Assembly (NCBI GenBank): GCA_032433765.1
Contig: JAVIAB010000046.1
Location: forward strand, 65,502,875 to 65,566,874
Reading direction: 5' to 3'
Length of the DNA: 64,000 nucleotides
Source: Megaustenia siamemsis
Lineage: Eukaryota > Mollusca > Gastropoda > Stylommatophora > Ariophantidae
Shown: piece after piece, positions 11,458 to 24,003 of the stretch
Layout: the number at the start of each line of letters is the position of its first letter
Numbering within the stretch: position 1 is the stretch's first letter
Notes under the pieces: generated by a model
The model's database searches: none
What the model was told of the DNA's origin: nothing
What the model saw: only the letters and a program-made list of their open reading frames with translations
Translations under genes and position numbers: made by a program

Positions 11458-11758
11458 TTATTATAGATGCTATTATTGGATGCTTTGCCATTTCTCTTTT
11501 TTCTGCCCTAGTCTTGAACTCATTCCATGGTACACAAACTATTTTCCTGAGACATTTATTTTCTAATGCACCCCATTTTGTATTTCTTGAGTTGATTGCA
11601 GTTCTCATGCGAGCAAGTAGAGGTGGATTTAAATTATTTCAAATCAAATTATTTGATTTGAAAATATCAATCTTTGTTTTTGTGCTTAGTAGTTTTGATT
11701 TCCTTATTTTATCAAGGTTTTTGAGAGTCATTGCTGACTTTGCTATTCTGATCCTTCA
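11458..11758 (-). mobile_element. LINE-A RT fragment that seeds the 48-bp array
   Basis: The minus strand encodes LINE-A C-terminal sequence: a KSAMTLKNLDKIRKSKLLS-like block near 11745-11690, LENKCLRKIVCVPWNEFKT near 11570, then KHPIIASIIKRRRW running straight into the array at about 11460. It is more diverged from the 26.8-kb copy than other LINE-A pieces and contains a degenerate aaattatttcaaatcaaatt stretch. The other side of the LINE (beyond the amplified motif) is missing; the array instead meets the CCTA repeat. Confidence 0.85.
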
Positions 11759-11762
11759 TTTC

Positions 11763-12022
11763 TATATTTACCACAATTTTACTGAACACTAGTAGATCTT
11801 GTGAGCAATAGATTTGTATATTTACCACAATTTACTGAACACTAGTAGATCTTGTGAGCAATAGATTTGTATATTTACCACAATTTTACTGAACACTAGT
11901 AGATCTTGTGAGCAATAGATTTGTATATTTACCACAATTTACTGAACACTAGTAGATGTTGTGAGCAATAGATTTGTATATTTACCACAATTTACTGACC
12001 ACAAGTAGACATTGTGAGCAAT
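11763..12022. repeat. 53-54-bp tandem repeat, about 5 copies
   Basis: Units with core tcttgtgagcaatagatttg recur about every 53 bp from 11763. The last copy is diverged (gaccacaagtagac). The array lies in the intron upstream of exon E1. Confidence 0.92.
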
Positions 12023-12174
12023 GGAATAATAATTATGATGTTAATAGTTTCCTTAGATATTAAAATTGTCAAGCTTTTTTTCCTTGGTCAGAACATTAAG
12101 AAAAGCTGATGAAACACAACATTACATCTCTTATTTTGTAAACAATATATTTGTGTTATATATATGTCTTGTTT

Positions 12175-13059
12175 TATCACCAAGCGTGTTCAATCTATAC
12201 ACTGAGCAAATCTTTAAAAACATCTCAGAGATGCCAGGCCTAAACATTAATGGAAAGATAATCAATAACCTAAGATATGCTGATGATACTGTTCTACTAG
12301 CAGAAAATCCTAAAGATCTACAACAATTGCTTAATGTGATAAACATAACAAGCAAAAATATGAACTAGAAATGAATATCAAAAAGACTAAAACTATGATC
12401 ATAAACAAAGAAAATTCTCAAGACCTACAAGTAAATATCACAGTTGAAGGAATACATCTGGAGACAGTCCAGAGCTACAACTACCATGGACATACTATAA
12501 CCAGTGATGGAAAATGTAAAACTGAAATAAACAAAAGAATAGGTATGGCAAAAAGTAATTTTAATGCCATGAAAAATATACTAACAACAAAACAAATATC
12601 AGCAGGGCTGAAACTAAGAATGGTAAAATGTTACATCTTCTCAATATTCCTATATGGTGCAGAAACATGGACATTAGACAAGAAAACAGAACAGAGAATT
12701 GAAGCCTTTGAAATGTGGATTTATAGAAGAATAGGTAGAATTGGATGGAAAGAAATGAAAACAAACAATGAAGTTTTAAAACAACTAAAAATAAAAAGAG
12801 AACTACTAAATACAATTAAGACAAGAGAAATGACATTTTTGGGGCATGTTAAAAGACACAACAGCCTACTAAAAGTAATATTGGAAGGGAAAATACTAGG
12901 TAAAAGAGACAGAGGCAGACCAACACTAACATGGACGAGTGACATCAAAAGATGGACAAGTCAATCTATGACAACCTGCACCATGAAAGCAAGAAATAGA
13001 GTGGAATGGCGATCCATGGTAGCCAACCTTCGTTGCGGAGACAGCACTTGATGATGCTG
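12175..13059 (+). mobile_element. LINE-B copy 2, 5' truncated, TSD next to exon E1
   Basis: An 885-bp 3' part of LINE-B starts at the ...LSPSVFNLYTEQIF block, with YADD at 12276-12287, an MNIKKTKTMIINKEN block near 12371, and the C-terminal RRIGRIGWKE and KRDRGRPTLTW blocks. It ends in a tgatgatgctgat tail like RTE-type LINEs. There is a frame break at 12360-12370, but the C-terminal 226 codons (12371-13051) are open. Flanking repeats atatgtcttgttt (12162-12174) and atatgttttgttt (13060-13072) form a 13-bp TSD with one mismatch. The right TSD copy lies only 15 nt before the acceptor of host exon E1. Confidence 0.92.
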
Positions 13060-13087
13060 ATATGTTTTGTTTGCATTACATTTACAG

Positions 13088-13285
13088 GTAAATTCAAACC
13101 AACAAACACCATTTGCAAAGTTCTACATCATAAACCTGGAAACCCAGTTGTGTGTTGGCCACTTTGTTGTCTATAACAACTTGCGACGATGGTATGAGGT
13201 CTATGTGTCCCCTAGCTCAACTCACATGGTGCTACGTCCTGATGTACGATACCATTTTCAAGCCATCATTTCCTATCACATTCAG
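13088..13285 (+). CDS. Host gene exon E1 (66 codons), unidentified protein
   Basis: This 198-bp exon is preceded by a good acceptor (gcattacatttacag, ending 13087) and followed by donor gtcagt at 13286. It is open in one frame, with phase 0 at both ends. Residues include FAKFYIINLETQLCVGHFVV early and RRWYEVYVSPSSTHMVLRPD in the middle, ending YHFQAIISYHIQ. Hydrophobic and aromatic residues alternate as in beta-strands, and codon use is clearly unlike the surrounding repeats. It joins E2 in frame. I do not recognise the family. No start codon or signal peptide is visible, so at least one exon must lie to the left, outside this window or undetected. A LINE-B sits 28 bp upstream, and the 9-bp minisatellite starts 43 bp downstream. 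Confidence 0.75.
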
Positions 13286-13328
13286 GTCAGTAAAAAGCAA
13301 TTACGATAGAACCCCAGTTGTCGTTTGT

Positions 13329-14233
13329 CTCACAACTCACACAACTCATACAGCTCACACAACTCATACAGCTCACACAACTCACACAACTCACACAACT
13401 TATACAGCTCACACAACTCATACAGCTCAAACAACTCATACAACTCAAACAACTCATACAACTCATACAACTCATACAACTCACACAGCTCATACAACTC
13501 ATACAACTCAAACAACTCATACAATTCATACAACTCACACAGCTCATACAACTCATACAACTCATACAGCTCACACAGCTCATACAACTCATACAGCTCA
13601 CACAACTCATACAGCTCACACAACTCACACAACTTATACAGCTCACACAACTCATACAGCTCAAACAACTCATACAACTCACACAGCTTATACAACTCAT
13701 ACAGCTCACACAATTCACACAACTCATACAGCTCACACAACTCATACAGCTCACACAACTCATACAGCTCACACAACTCATACAGCTCACACAACTCATA
13801 CAGCTCACACAACTCATACAGCTCACACAGCTCACACAACTCACACAACTCACACAGCTCACACAGCTCACACAACTCACACAACTCACACAACTCACAC
13901 AACTCATACAGTTCACACAACTCATACAGCTCACACAACTCATACAGCTCACTCAACTCACATAGCTCACACAGCTCATACAGCTCACACAGCTCACACA
14001 ACTCATACAGATCACACAACTCACACAGCTCACACAGCTCGCACAACTCATATAGCTCACACAGCTCTCACAGCTTACACAACTCATACAGCTCACACAA
14101 CTCATACAGCTCACACAACTGACATAGCTCACACAGCTCACACAGCTCATACAGCTCACACAGCTCACACAACTCATACATATCACACAACTCATATAGC
14201 TCACACAGCTCTCACAGCTTACACAACTCATAC
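13329..14233. repeat. 9-bp minisatellite, about 100 copies
   Basis: Units ctcatacag, ctcacacaa and close variants alternate for 905 bp, giving an 18-bp dimer rhythm in places. Because the period is three codons, long frames are open on both strands (for example a QLI/QLT tripeptide run and a SCM/SCV run). These are artefacts of periodicity. The array begins 43 bp after the E1 donor. Confidence 0.97.
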
Positions 14234-14326
14234 TTTTTCCACTTTTCTATATTGTCCTAGAACGTGCAGTTTCCTTCCTTTGATGATGTTTATATTTGAC
14301 TAGAAATGTTTTATTTTGCCTCCTGT

Positions 14327-14914
14327 TGGCATGTGCTATCTTCTGTTGGCATGTGTTGCCTCCCTTGGCATGTGTTGCCTCCCTTGGCATGTGCTGCCTC
14401 CCTTGGCATGTGCTATCTCCCGTTGACATATGTTGCCTCCCTTTGGCATGTGTTGCCTCCCATTGGCATGTGTTGCCTCCCATTGGCATGTGCTATCTCC
14501 CATTGGCATGTCCCATCTCCCTTTGGCATATGCTATCTCCCTTTGGCATATGTTGCCTCCCATTGGCATATGTTGCCTCCCATTGGCATATGTTGCCTCC
14601 CATTGACATATGTTGCCTCCCATTGACATATGTTGCCTCCCTTTGGCATGTTTTGAGTCCCATTGGCATGTGCTATCTCCCACTGGTATGTGCTATCTCT
14701 CATTGGCATGTGTTGCATCTCATTGTGTTATCTCCCGTTGGCACATATTGCCTCCCTTTGGCATGTGTTGCCTCCCATTGGCATGTGCTATCTCCCATTG
14801 GCATGTGTTGCATCTCATTGTGTCATCTCCCGTTGGCATATATTGCCTCCCGTTGGCATGCATTGTCTCTAGTTGGCATATGTTGCCTCCCATTTACATG
14901 TGTTGCCTCCCATT
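14327..14914. repeat. 20-bp minisatellite, about 29 copies
   Basis: Head-to-tail 20-bp units with core gcatgtgttgcctcccattg. Variants include gctatctcc for gttgcctcc, and a few units have indels near 14720 and 14820. All + frames stay open by periodicity. Confidence 0.95.
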
Positions 14915-14974
14915 GGCTTGCTAATCAGAATTTGTGCTAATTCCAAGCAACATCCAATTCACTTTTGTCTTTCT

Positions 14975-15272
14975 TTAACTCTTTCTGTACGGAAGCTTTT
15001 TATCGACGAAACGGATGAGATTTCAGAGACAAAATTGTTCACGGTTTTAAGAATCAATCTACAAATTTATATAACATATTGTATATGAATTTTTAGATAA
15101 TTGAACAAGGTATTAGATTTCACCAATATCAAGATGTTACAAGATATGTAAAAAGAATATGGTTTGATGTCGTTCACACTAATAAAATTGAGCATGGCGC
15201 ACTATGTGGTAAAACGTACGTTGCCGAAATCAGCGTGGCACACATTGCGGTGAAACGTATGGAAAGAGTTAA
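14975..15272. mobile_element. piggyBac-type MITE with TTAA ends
   Basis: A 298-bp segment is bounded by TTAA at 14975-14978 and 15269-15272. Inside these, ctctttctgtacg on the left faces ctctttccatacg (reverse complement of the right end), an 11/13 terminal inverted repeat. TTAA target sites and a short TIR starting with C are characteristic of piggyBac-family DNA transposons. No transposase frame fits inside, so it would be non-autonomous. The right half contains an imperfect internal direct repeat around gtggtaaaacgtacg and gcggtgaaacgtatg, as found in subterminal regions. Confidence 0.7.
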
Positions 15273-15419
15273 ATATTTTAGTTTGTTTTTATTGAAAATA
15301 AAGTTGATCCTGGATTTTTTTAAAATTTACCTACAAGGAAAACAGCAAGAAAGACAATGTTTCTTTATATCTACTCACTCAAAATTTTTGTGTCAAATCA
15401 AGCAAATTGCCACTCATTT

Positions 15420-18400
15420 ATAACTAGTTTGATCCTTGACCCATCCTATCATCTATACCTAGTTTGACCCTGACTCATCCTCTCATCTATACCTAGTTTG
15501 ACCCTGACTCATCCTCTCATCTATACCTAGTTTGACCCTGACTCATCCTCTCATCTATACCTAGTTTGACCCTGACTCATCCTCTCATCTATACCTAGTT
15601 TGACCCTGACTCATCCTCTCATCTATACCTAGTTTGACCATTATTCCATCCTCTAATCTATACCTAGTTTGACCCTGACTCATCCTCTCATCTATACCTA
15701 GTTTGACCATTATTCCATCCTCTAATCTATACCTAGTTTGACCCTGACTCATCCTCACATCTATACCTAGTTTGACCCTGACTCATCCTATCATCTATAC
15801 CTAGTTTGACCATTATCCCATCCTCTCAACTATACCTAGTTTGACCCTGACTCATCATATCATCTACACCTAGTTTGACCCTGACTCATGTCATCTATAC
15901 CTAGTTTGACCATTATCCCATCCTCTCATCTATACCTAGTTTGACCCTGACTCATCTTATCATCTATACCTAGTTTGACCCTGACTCATCATATCATCTA
16001 TACCTAGTTTGACCCTGACCCATCCTATCATCTATACCTAGTTTGATCCTTGACCCATCCTATCATCTATACCTAGATTGATCCTTGACCCATCCTATCA
16101 TCTATACCTAGATTGATCCTTGACCCATCCTATCATCTATACCTAGTTTGACCCTGACCCATCCTATCATCTATACCTAGTTTGATCCTTGACCCATCCT
16201 ATCATCTATACCTAGTTTGACCCTGACCCATCCTATCATCTATACCTAGTTTGATCCTTGATCCATCCTATCATCTATACCTAGTTTGATCCTTGATCCA
16301 TCCTATCATCTATACCTAGTTTGACCCTGACCCATCCTATCATCTATACCTAGTTTGATCCTTGACCCATCCTATCATCTATACCTAGTTTGACCCTGAC
16401 CCATCCTATCATCTATACCTAGTTTGATCCTTGATCCATCCTATCATCTATACCTAGTTTGATCCTTGATCCATCCTATCATCTATACCTAGTTTGATCC
16501 TTGATCCATCCTATCATCTATACCTAGTTTGATCCTTGATCCATCCTATCACCTATACCTAGTTTGATCCTTGACCCATCCTATCATCTATACCTAGTTT
16601 GATCCATGATCCATCCTCTCATCTATGCCTAGTTTGACCCTGACTCATCCTCTCATCTATACCTAGTTTGACCATTATCCTATCCTCTCATCTATACCTA
16701 GTTTGACCATTATCCCATCCTCTCATCTATACCCAGTTTAACCATTATCCCATTCTCTCATCTATACCTAGTTTAACCATTATCCCATCCTCTCATCTAT
16801 ACTTAGTTTGATCCTTGACCCATCATCTCATCTATACCTAGTTTGACCATTATCCCATAATCTCATCATTACCTAGTTTGACCCTTGACCCATCACCCCA
16901 TCTGTACCTAGTTTAACCCCTGACAAATCCTCCCATCTATACCTAGTTTAATCCTTCACCCATCACCACATTTATACCTAGTTTGACCCTTGGCTCACCC
17001 CATCATCTATACCTAGTTTGACCCTTGGCTCATTCTCTCATCTATACCTAGTTTGATCCTTGACCCATCCTCTCATTTATACCTAGTTTGACCCTAGGCC
17101 CATCCTATCACCTATACCCAATTTGACCTTTGACACATACTCTCATCTATGCCTAATTTTACCCTTGATCCATCATCTCATCTATACCTAGTTTGACCCT
17201 TGATCCATCCTCTCATCTATACCTAGTTTGACCCTTCCTCTTTATCTATACCTAGTTTGACCCTTGACTCATCCTTTCATCTATACCTAGTTTGACCCTT
17301 CTTCTCATCTATACCTAGTTTGACCCTTCCTCTCATCTATACCTAGTTTGACTCTTGACTCATCCTTTCATCTATACCTAGTTTGACCCTTCTTCTCATC
17401 TATACCTAGTTTGACCCTTCCTCTCATCTATACCTAGTTTGACTCTTGACTCATCCTTTCATCTATACCTAGTTTGACCCTTCTTCTCATCTATACCTAG
17501 TTTGACCCTTCCTCTCATCTATACCTAGTTTGACTCTTGACTCATCCTTTCATCTATACCTAGTTTGACCCTTGACTCATCCTTTCATCTATACCTAGTT
17601 TGACCCTTGACTCATCCTTTCATCTATACCTAGTTTGACCATTATCCCATCCTCCCATCTATACTTAGTTTGACCCGTGACCATCCTCTCATCTATACCT
17701 AGTTTGACGCTTGGCCCATCACACCATCTATACCTAGTTTGACCATTGGTCCATCACCCCATTTATATCTAGTTTAACCCTTGGCCCATCGCCCCAACTA
17801 TACCTAGTTTGACCATTGACGCATCACACCATCTATACCTAGTTTGACCATTGGTCCATCACCCCAACTGTACCTAGTTTGACCATTGACGCATCACACA
17901 ATCTATACCTAGTTTGACCCATAACCACATCTATACCTAGTTTGACCCTTGGTTTATCACCCCATCTATACCTAGTTTGACCCTTGGTTCATCACCCCAT
18001 CTATACCTAGTTTGACCCTTGGTTTATCACCCCATCTATACCTAGTTTGACCCTTGGTCCATCACCCCATCTATACCTAGTTTGACCCTTGGTTCATCAC
18101 CCCATCTATACCTAGTTTGACCCTTGGTCCATCACCCCATCTATACCTAGTTTGACCCTTGGTCCATCACCTCATCTATACCTAGTTTAACCCTTGACCC
18201 ATCACCCCATCTATACCTAGTTTAACCCTTGACCCATCATGCCATCTATACCTAGTTTAACCCTTGACCCATCATGCCATCTATACCTAGTTTAACCCTT
18301 GACCCATCACCCCATCTATACCTAGTTTAACCCTTGACCCATCACCCCATCTATACCTAGTTTAACCCTTGACCCATCACCCCATCTATACCTAGTTTGA

Positions 18401-18567
18401 CCCTTGACCCATCATGCCATCTATAACTAGTTTAACCCTTGACCCATCACCCCATCTATACCTAGTTTAACCCTTGACCCATCACCCCATCTATACCTAG
18501 TTTAACCCTTGACCCATCACCCCATCTATACCTAGTTTAACCCTTGACCCATCACCTCATCTATACC
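15420..18567. repeat. 34/35-bp minisatellite, about 90 copies
   Basis: Units with core catctatacctagtttgacc run for 3.1 kb. The array is patchy, with local blocks of sequence variants: ctgactcatcctct near 15.5 kb, ccttgacccatcctat near 16.2 kb, short cttcctct units near 17.3 kb, and ccttgacccatcacccc near 18.3 kb. This indicates repeated local expansion. It passes directly into an unrelated 35-bp array at 18567. Confidence 0.96.
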
Positions 18568-21500
18568 AGTCTCCTGTCATTGGTTGGAACTCTCACAGCT
18601 GGAGTCTCCTGTCATTGGTTGGAACTCTCACAGCTGGTGTCTCCTGTCATTGGATGGAACTCTCACAGCTGGAGTCTCCTGTCATTGGTTGGATCTCTCA
18701 CAGCTGGAGTCTCCTGTCATTGGTTGGAACTCTCACAGCTGGAGTCTCCTGTCATTGGTTGGAACTCTGACAGCTGGAGTCTCCTGTCATTGGTTGGAAC
18801 TCTGACAGCTGGAGTCTCCTGTCATTGGTTGGAACTCTGACAGCTGGAGTCTCCTGTCATTGGTTGGAACTCTCACAGCTGGAGTCTCCTGTCATTGGTT
18901 GGAACTCTCACAGCTGGAGTCTCCTGTCATTGGATGGAACTCTCACAGCTGGAGTCTCCTGTCATTGGTTGGAACTCTCACAGCTGGAGTCTCCTGTCAT
19001 TGGATGGAACTCTCACAGCTGGAGTCTCCTGTCATTGGATGGAACTCTCACAGCTGGAGTCTCCTGTCATTGGTTGGAACTCTCACAGCTGGAGTCTCCT
19101 GTCATTGGATGGAACTCTCACAGCTGGAGTCTCCTGTCATTGGTTGGAACTCTCACAGCTGGAGTCTCCTGTCATTGGATGGAACTCTCACAGCTGGAGT
19201 CTCCTGTCATTGGATGGAACTCTCACAGCTGGAGTCTCCTGTCATTGGTTGGAACTCTCACAGCTGGAGTCTCCTGTCATTGGATGGAACTCTCACAGCT
19301 GGAGTCTCCTGTCATTGGATGGAACTCTCACAGCTGGAGTCTCCTGTCATTTGTTGGAACTCTCACAGCTGGAGTCTCCTGTCATTGGATGGAACTCTCA
19401 CAGCTGGAGTCTCCTGTCATTGGTTGGAACTCTCACAGCTGGAGTCTCCTGTCATTGGATGGAACTCTCACAGCTGGAGTCTCCTGTCATTGGTTGGAAC
19501 TCTCACAGCTGGAGTCTCCTGTCATTGGTTGGAACTCTCACAGCTGGAGTCTCCTGTCATTGGTTGGATCTCTCACAGCTGGAGTCTCCTGTCATTGGTT
19601 GGATCTCTCACAGCTGGAGTCTCCTGTCATTGGTTGGATCTCTCACAGCTGGAGTCTCCTGTCATTGGTTGGAACTCTCACAGCTGGAGTCTCCTGTCAT
19701 TGGTTGGAACTCTCACAGCTGGAGTCTCCTGTCATTGGTTGGATCTCTCACAGCTGGAGTCTCCTGTCATTGGTTGGAACTCTGACAGCTGGAGTCTCCT
19801 GTCATTGGTTGGAACTCTGACAGCTGGAGTCTCCTGTCATTGGTTGGAACTCTCACAGCTGGAGTCTCCTGTCATTGGATGGAACTCTCACAGCTGGAGT
19901 CTCCTGTCATTGGTTGGAACTCTCACAGCTGGAGTCTCCTGTCATTGGTTGGAACTCTCACAGCTGGAGTCTCCTGTCATTGGTTGGAACTCTGACAGCT
20001 GGAGTCTCCTGTCATTGGATGGAACTCTCACAGCTGGAGTCTCCTGTCATTGGTTGGAACTCTCACAGCTGGAGTCTCCTGTCATTGGTTGGAACTCTCA
20101 CAGCTGGAGTCTCCTGTCATTGGTTGGAACTCTCACAGCTGGAGTCTCCTGTCATTGGTTGGAACTCTCACAGCTGGAGTCTCCTGTCATTGGTTGGAAC
20201 TCTCACAGCTGGAGTCTCCTGTCATTGGTTGGATCTCTCACAGCTGGAGTCTCCTGTCATTGGTTGGAACTCTCACAGCTGGAGTCTCCTGTCATTGGTT
20301 GGAACTCTCACAGCTGGAGTCTCCTGTCATTGGTTGGATCTCTCACAGCTGGAGTCTCCTGTCATTGGATGGAACTCTCACAGCTGGAGTCTCCTGTCAT
20401 TGGTTGGATCTCTCACAGCTGGAGTCTCCTGTCATTGGATGGAACTCTCACAGCTGGAGTCTCCTGTCATTGGTTGGAACTCTCACAGCTGGAGTCTCCT
20501 GTCATTGGTTGGAACTCTCACAGCTGGAGTCTCCTGTCATTGGATGGAACTCTCACAGCTGGAGTCTCCTGTCATTGGATGGAACTCTCACAGCTGGAGT
20601 CTCCTGTCATTGGTTGGAACTCTCACAGCTGGAGTCTCCTGTCATTGGTTGGAACTCTCACAGCTGGAGTCTCCTGTCATTGGTTGGATCTCTCACAGCT
20701 GGAGTCTCCTGTCATTGGTTGGAACTCTCACAGCTGGAGTCTCCTGTCATTGGATGGAACTCTCACAGCTGGAGTCTCCTGTCATTGGTTGGATCTCTCA
20801 CAGCTGGAGTCTCCTGTCATTGGTTGGAACTCTCACAGCTGGAGTCTCCTGTCATTGGATGGAACTCTCACAGCTGGAGTCTCCTGTCATTGGTTGGAAC
20901 TCTCACAGCTGGAGTCTCCTGTCATTGGTTGGAACTCTCACAGCTGGAGTCTCCTGTCATTGGTTGGATCTCTCACAGCTGGAGTCTCCTGTCATTGGTT
21001 GGAACTCTGACAGCTGGAGTCTCCTGTCATTGGTTGGAACTCTGACAGCTGGAGTCTCCTGTCATTGGTTGGAACTCTCACAGCTGGAGTCTCCTATCAT
21101 TGGATGGAACTCTCACAGCTGGAGTCTCCTGTCATTGGTTGGAACTCTCACAGCTGGAGTCTCCTGTCATTGGTTGGAACTCTGACAGCTGGAGTCTCCT
21201 GTCATTGGATGGAACTCTCACAGCTGGAGTCTCCTGTCATTGGTTGGAACTCTCACAGCTGGAGTCTCCTGTCATTGGTTGGAACTCTCACAGCTGGAGT
21301 CTCCTGTCATTGGTTGGAACTCTCACAGCTGGAGTCTCCTGTCATTGGTTGGAACTCTCACAGCTGGAGTCTCCTGTCATTGGTTGGAACTCTCACAGCT
21401 GGAGTCTCCTGTCATTTGTTGGAACTCTCACAGCTGGAGTCTCCTGTCATTGGTTGGAACTCTCACAGCTGGAGTCTCCTGTCATTGGTTGGAACTCTCA

Positions 21501-23560
21501 CAGCTGGAGTCTCCTGTCATTTGTTGGAACTCTCACAGCTGGAGTCTCCTGTCATTTGTTGGAACTCTCACAGCTGGAGTCTCCTGTCATTTGTTGGAAC
21601 TCTCTCAGCTGGAGTCTCCTGTCATTTGTTGGAACTCTCACAGCTGGAGTCTCCTGTCATTGTTGGAACTCTCACAGCTGGAGTCTCCTGTCATTGGATG
21701 GAACTCTAACAGCTGGAGTCTCCTGTCATTGGATGGAACTCTCACAGCTGGAGTCTCCTGTCATTGGATGGAACTCTCACAGCTGGAGTCTCCTGTCATT
21801 GGTTGGAACTCTCACAGCTGGAGTCTCCTGTCATTGGTTGGAACTCTCACAGCTGGAGTCTCCTGTCATTGGTTGGAACTCTCACAGCTGGAGTCTCCTG
21901 TCATTGGTTGGAACTCTCACAGCTGGAGTCTCCTGTCATTGGTTGGAACTCTCACAGCTGGAGTCTCCTGTCATTGGTTGGAACTCTCACAGCTGGAGTC
22001 TCCTGTCATTGGTTGGAACTCTCACAGCTGGAGTCTCCTGTCATTGGTTGGAACTCTCACAGCTGGAGTCTCCTGTCATTGGATGGAACTCTCACAGCTG
22101 GAGTCTCCTGTCATTGGTTGGAACTCTCACAGCTGGAGTCTCCTGTCATTGGTTGGAACTCTCACAGCTGGAGTCTCCTGTCATTGGTTGGAACTCTCAC
22201 AGCTGGAGTCTCCTGTCATTGGTTGGAACTCTCACAGCTGGAGTCTCCTGTCATTGGTTGGAACTCTCACAGCTGGAGTCTCCTGTCATTGGTTGGAACT
22301 CTCACAGCTGGAGTCTCCTGTCATTGGTTGGAACTCTCACAGCTGGAGTCTCCTGTCATTGGTTGGAACTCTCACAGCTGGAGTCTCCTGTCATTGGTTG
22401 GAACTCTCACAGCTGGAGTCTCCTGTCATTGGATGGAACTCTCACAGCTGGAGTCTCCTGTCATTGGATGGAACTCTCACAGCTGGAGTCTCCTGTCATT
22501 GGTTGGAACTCTCACAGCTGGAGTCTCCTGTCATTGGATGGAACTCTCACAGCTGGAGTCTCCTGTCATTTGTTGGAACTCTCACAGCTGGAGTCTCCTG
22601 TCATTTGTTGGAACTCTCACAGCTGGAGTCTCCTGTCATTTGTTGGAACTCTCACAGCTGGAGTCTCCTGTCATTGGATGGAACTCTCACAGCTGGAGTC
22701 TCCTGTCATTGGATGGAACTCTCACAGCTGGAGTCTCCTGTCATTGGATGGAACTCTCACAGCTGGAGTCTCCTGTCATTGGATGGAACTCTCACAGCTG
22801 GAGTCTCCTGTCATTGGTTGGAACTCTCACAGCTGGAGTCTCCTGTCATTGGATGGAACTCTCACAGCTGGAGTCTCCTGTCATTTGTTGGAACTCTCAC
22901 AGCTGGAGTCTCCTGTCATTTGTTGGAACTCTCACAGCTGGAGTCTCCTGTCATTGGATGGAACTCTCACAGCTGGAGTCTCCTGTCATTTGTTGGAACT
23001 CTCACAGCTGGAGTCTCCTGTCATTGGATGGAACTCTCACAGCTGGAGTCTCCTGTCATTGGATGGAACTCTCACAGCTGGAGTCTCCTGTCATTGGATG
23101 GAACTCTCACAGCTGGAGTCTCCTGTCATTGGATGGAACTCTCACAGCTGGAGTCTCCTGTCATTGGATGGAACTCTCACAGCTGGAGTCTCCTGTCATT
23201 GGATGGAACTCTCACAGCTGGAGTCTCCTGTCATTGGATGGAACTCTCACAGCTGGAGTCTCCTGTCATTGGTTGGAACTCTCACAGCTGGAGTCTCCTG
23301 TCATTGGTTGGAACTCTCACAGCTGGAGTCTCCTGTCATTGGTTGGAACTCTCACAGCTGGAGTCTCCTGTCATTGGTTGGAACTCTCACAGCTGGAGTC
23401 TCCTGTCATTGGTTGGATCTCTCACAGCTGGAGTCTCCTGTCATTGGATGGAACTCTCACAGCTGGAGTCTCCTGTCATTGGTTGGATCTCTCACAGCTG
23501 GAGTCTCCTGTCATTGGATGGAACTCTCACAGCTGGAGTCTCCTGTCATTGGATGGAACT
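18568..23560. repeat. 35-bp minisatellite, about 143 copies
   Basis: A 5.0-kb array of 35-bp units with core ctcacagctggagtctcctg followed by tcattggttggaa. Variation is limited to a few positions: ggttgg/ggatgg, ggaac/ggatc, ctcaca/ctgaca and cattgg/catttg. There is one single-base deletion near 21661. The unit has no + strand stop in any frame and 35 is not a multiple of three, so all three frames read the same 35-residue repeat. The 331-, 716- and 832-codon frames here are therefore not evidence of genes. Each unit carries a CAGCTG palindrome and an ATTGG (inverted CCAAT). Confidence 0.97.
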
Positions 23561-23604
23561 TATGCCCTCACAAGAATGGTCTTACAGGACAGATCTAAAG
23601 ACAG

Positions 23605-23922
23605 AAAAAGTATAATATAAAAAGTATAATATAAAAAGTATAATATAAAAAGTATAATATAAAAAGTATAATATAAAAAGTATAATATAAAAAGTATAAT
23701 ATAAAAAGTATAATATAAAAAGTATAATATAAAAAGTATAATATAAAAAGTATAATATAAAAAGTATAATATAAAAAGTATAATATAAAAAGTATAATAT
23801 AAAAAGTATAATATAAAAAGTATAATATAAAAAGTATAATATAAAAAGTATAATATAAAAAGTATAATATAAAAAGTATAATATAAAAAGTATAATATAA
23901 AAAGTATAATATAAAAAGTATA
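23605..23922. repeat. 14-bp AT-rich minisatellite, about 23 copies
   Basis: Nearly identical units aaaaagtataatat run for about 318 bp. The minus strand reads as an uninterrupted hydrophobic periodic frame, which is an artefact. Homogeneity suggests recent expansion or ongoing slippage. Confidence 0.97.
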
Positions 23923-24003
23923 AGTATATAAAGTCTTCATAGCTTTTCAAATCTCTAGTCTAGTCACAAGTTTTATTACTTGTCATGTTTCATGAAACAG
24001 ATA

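Noticed and set aside
12371..13051. Independent 226-residue gene
   Set aside because: It is the C-terminal RT segment of a 5'-truncated LINE-B bounded by a TSD.
18825..23620. Several 296-832-residue proteins in all + frames
   Set aside because: The 35-bp unit has no stops and shifts frame each unit, so the three frames translate the same periodic peptide.
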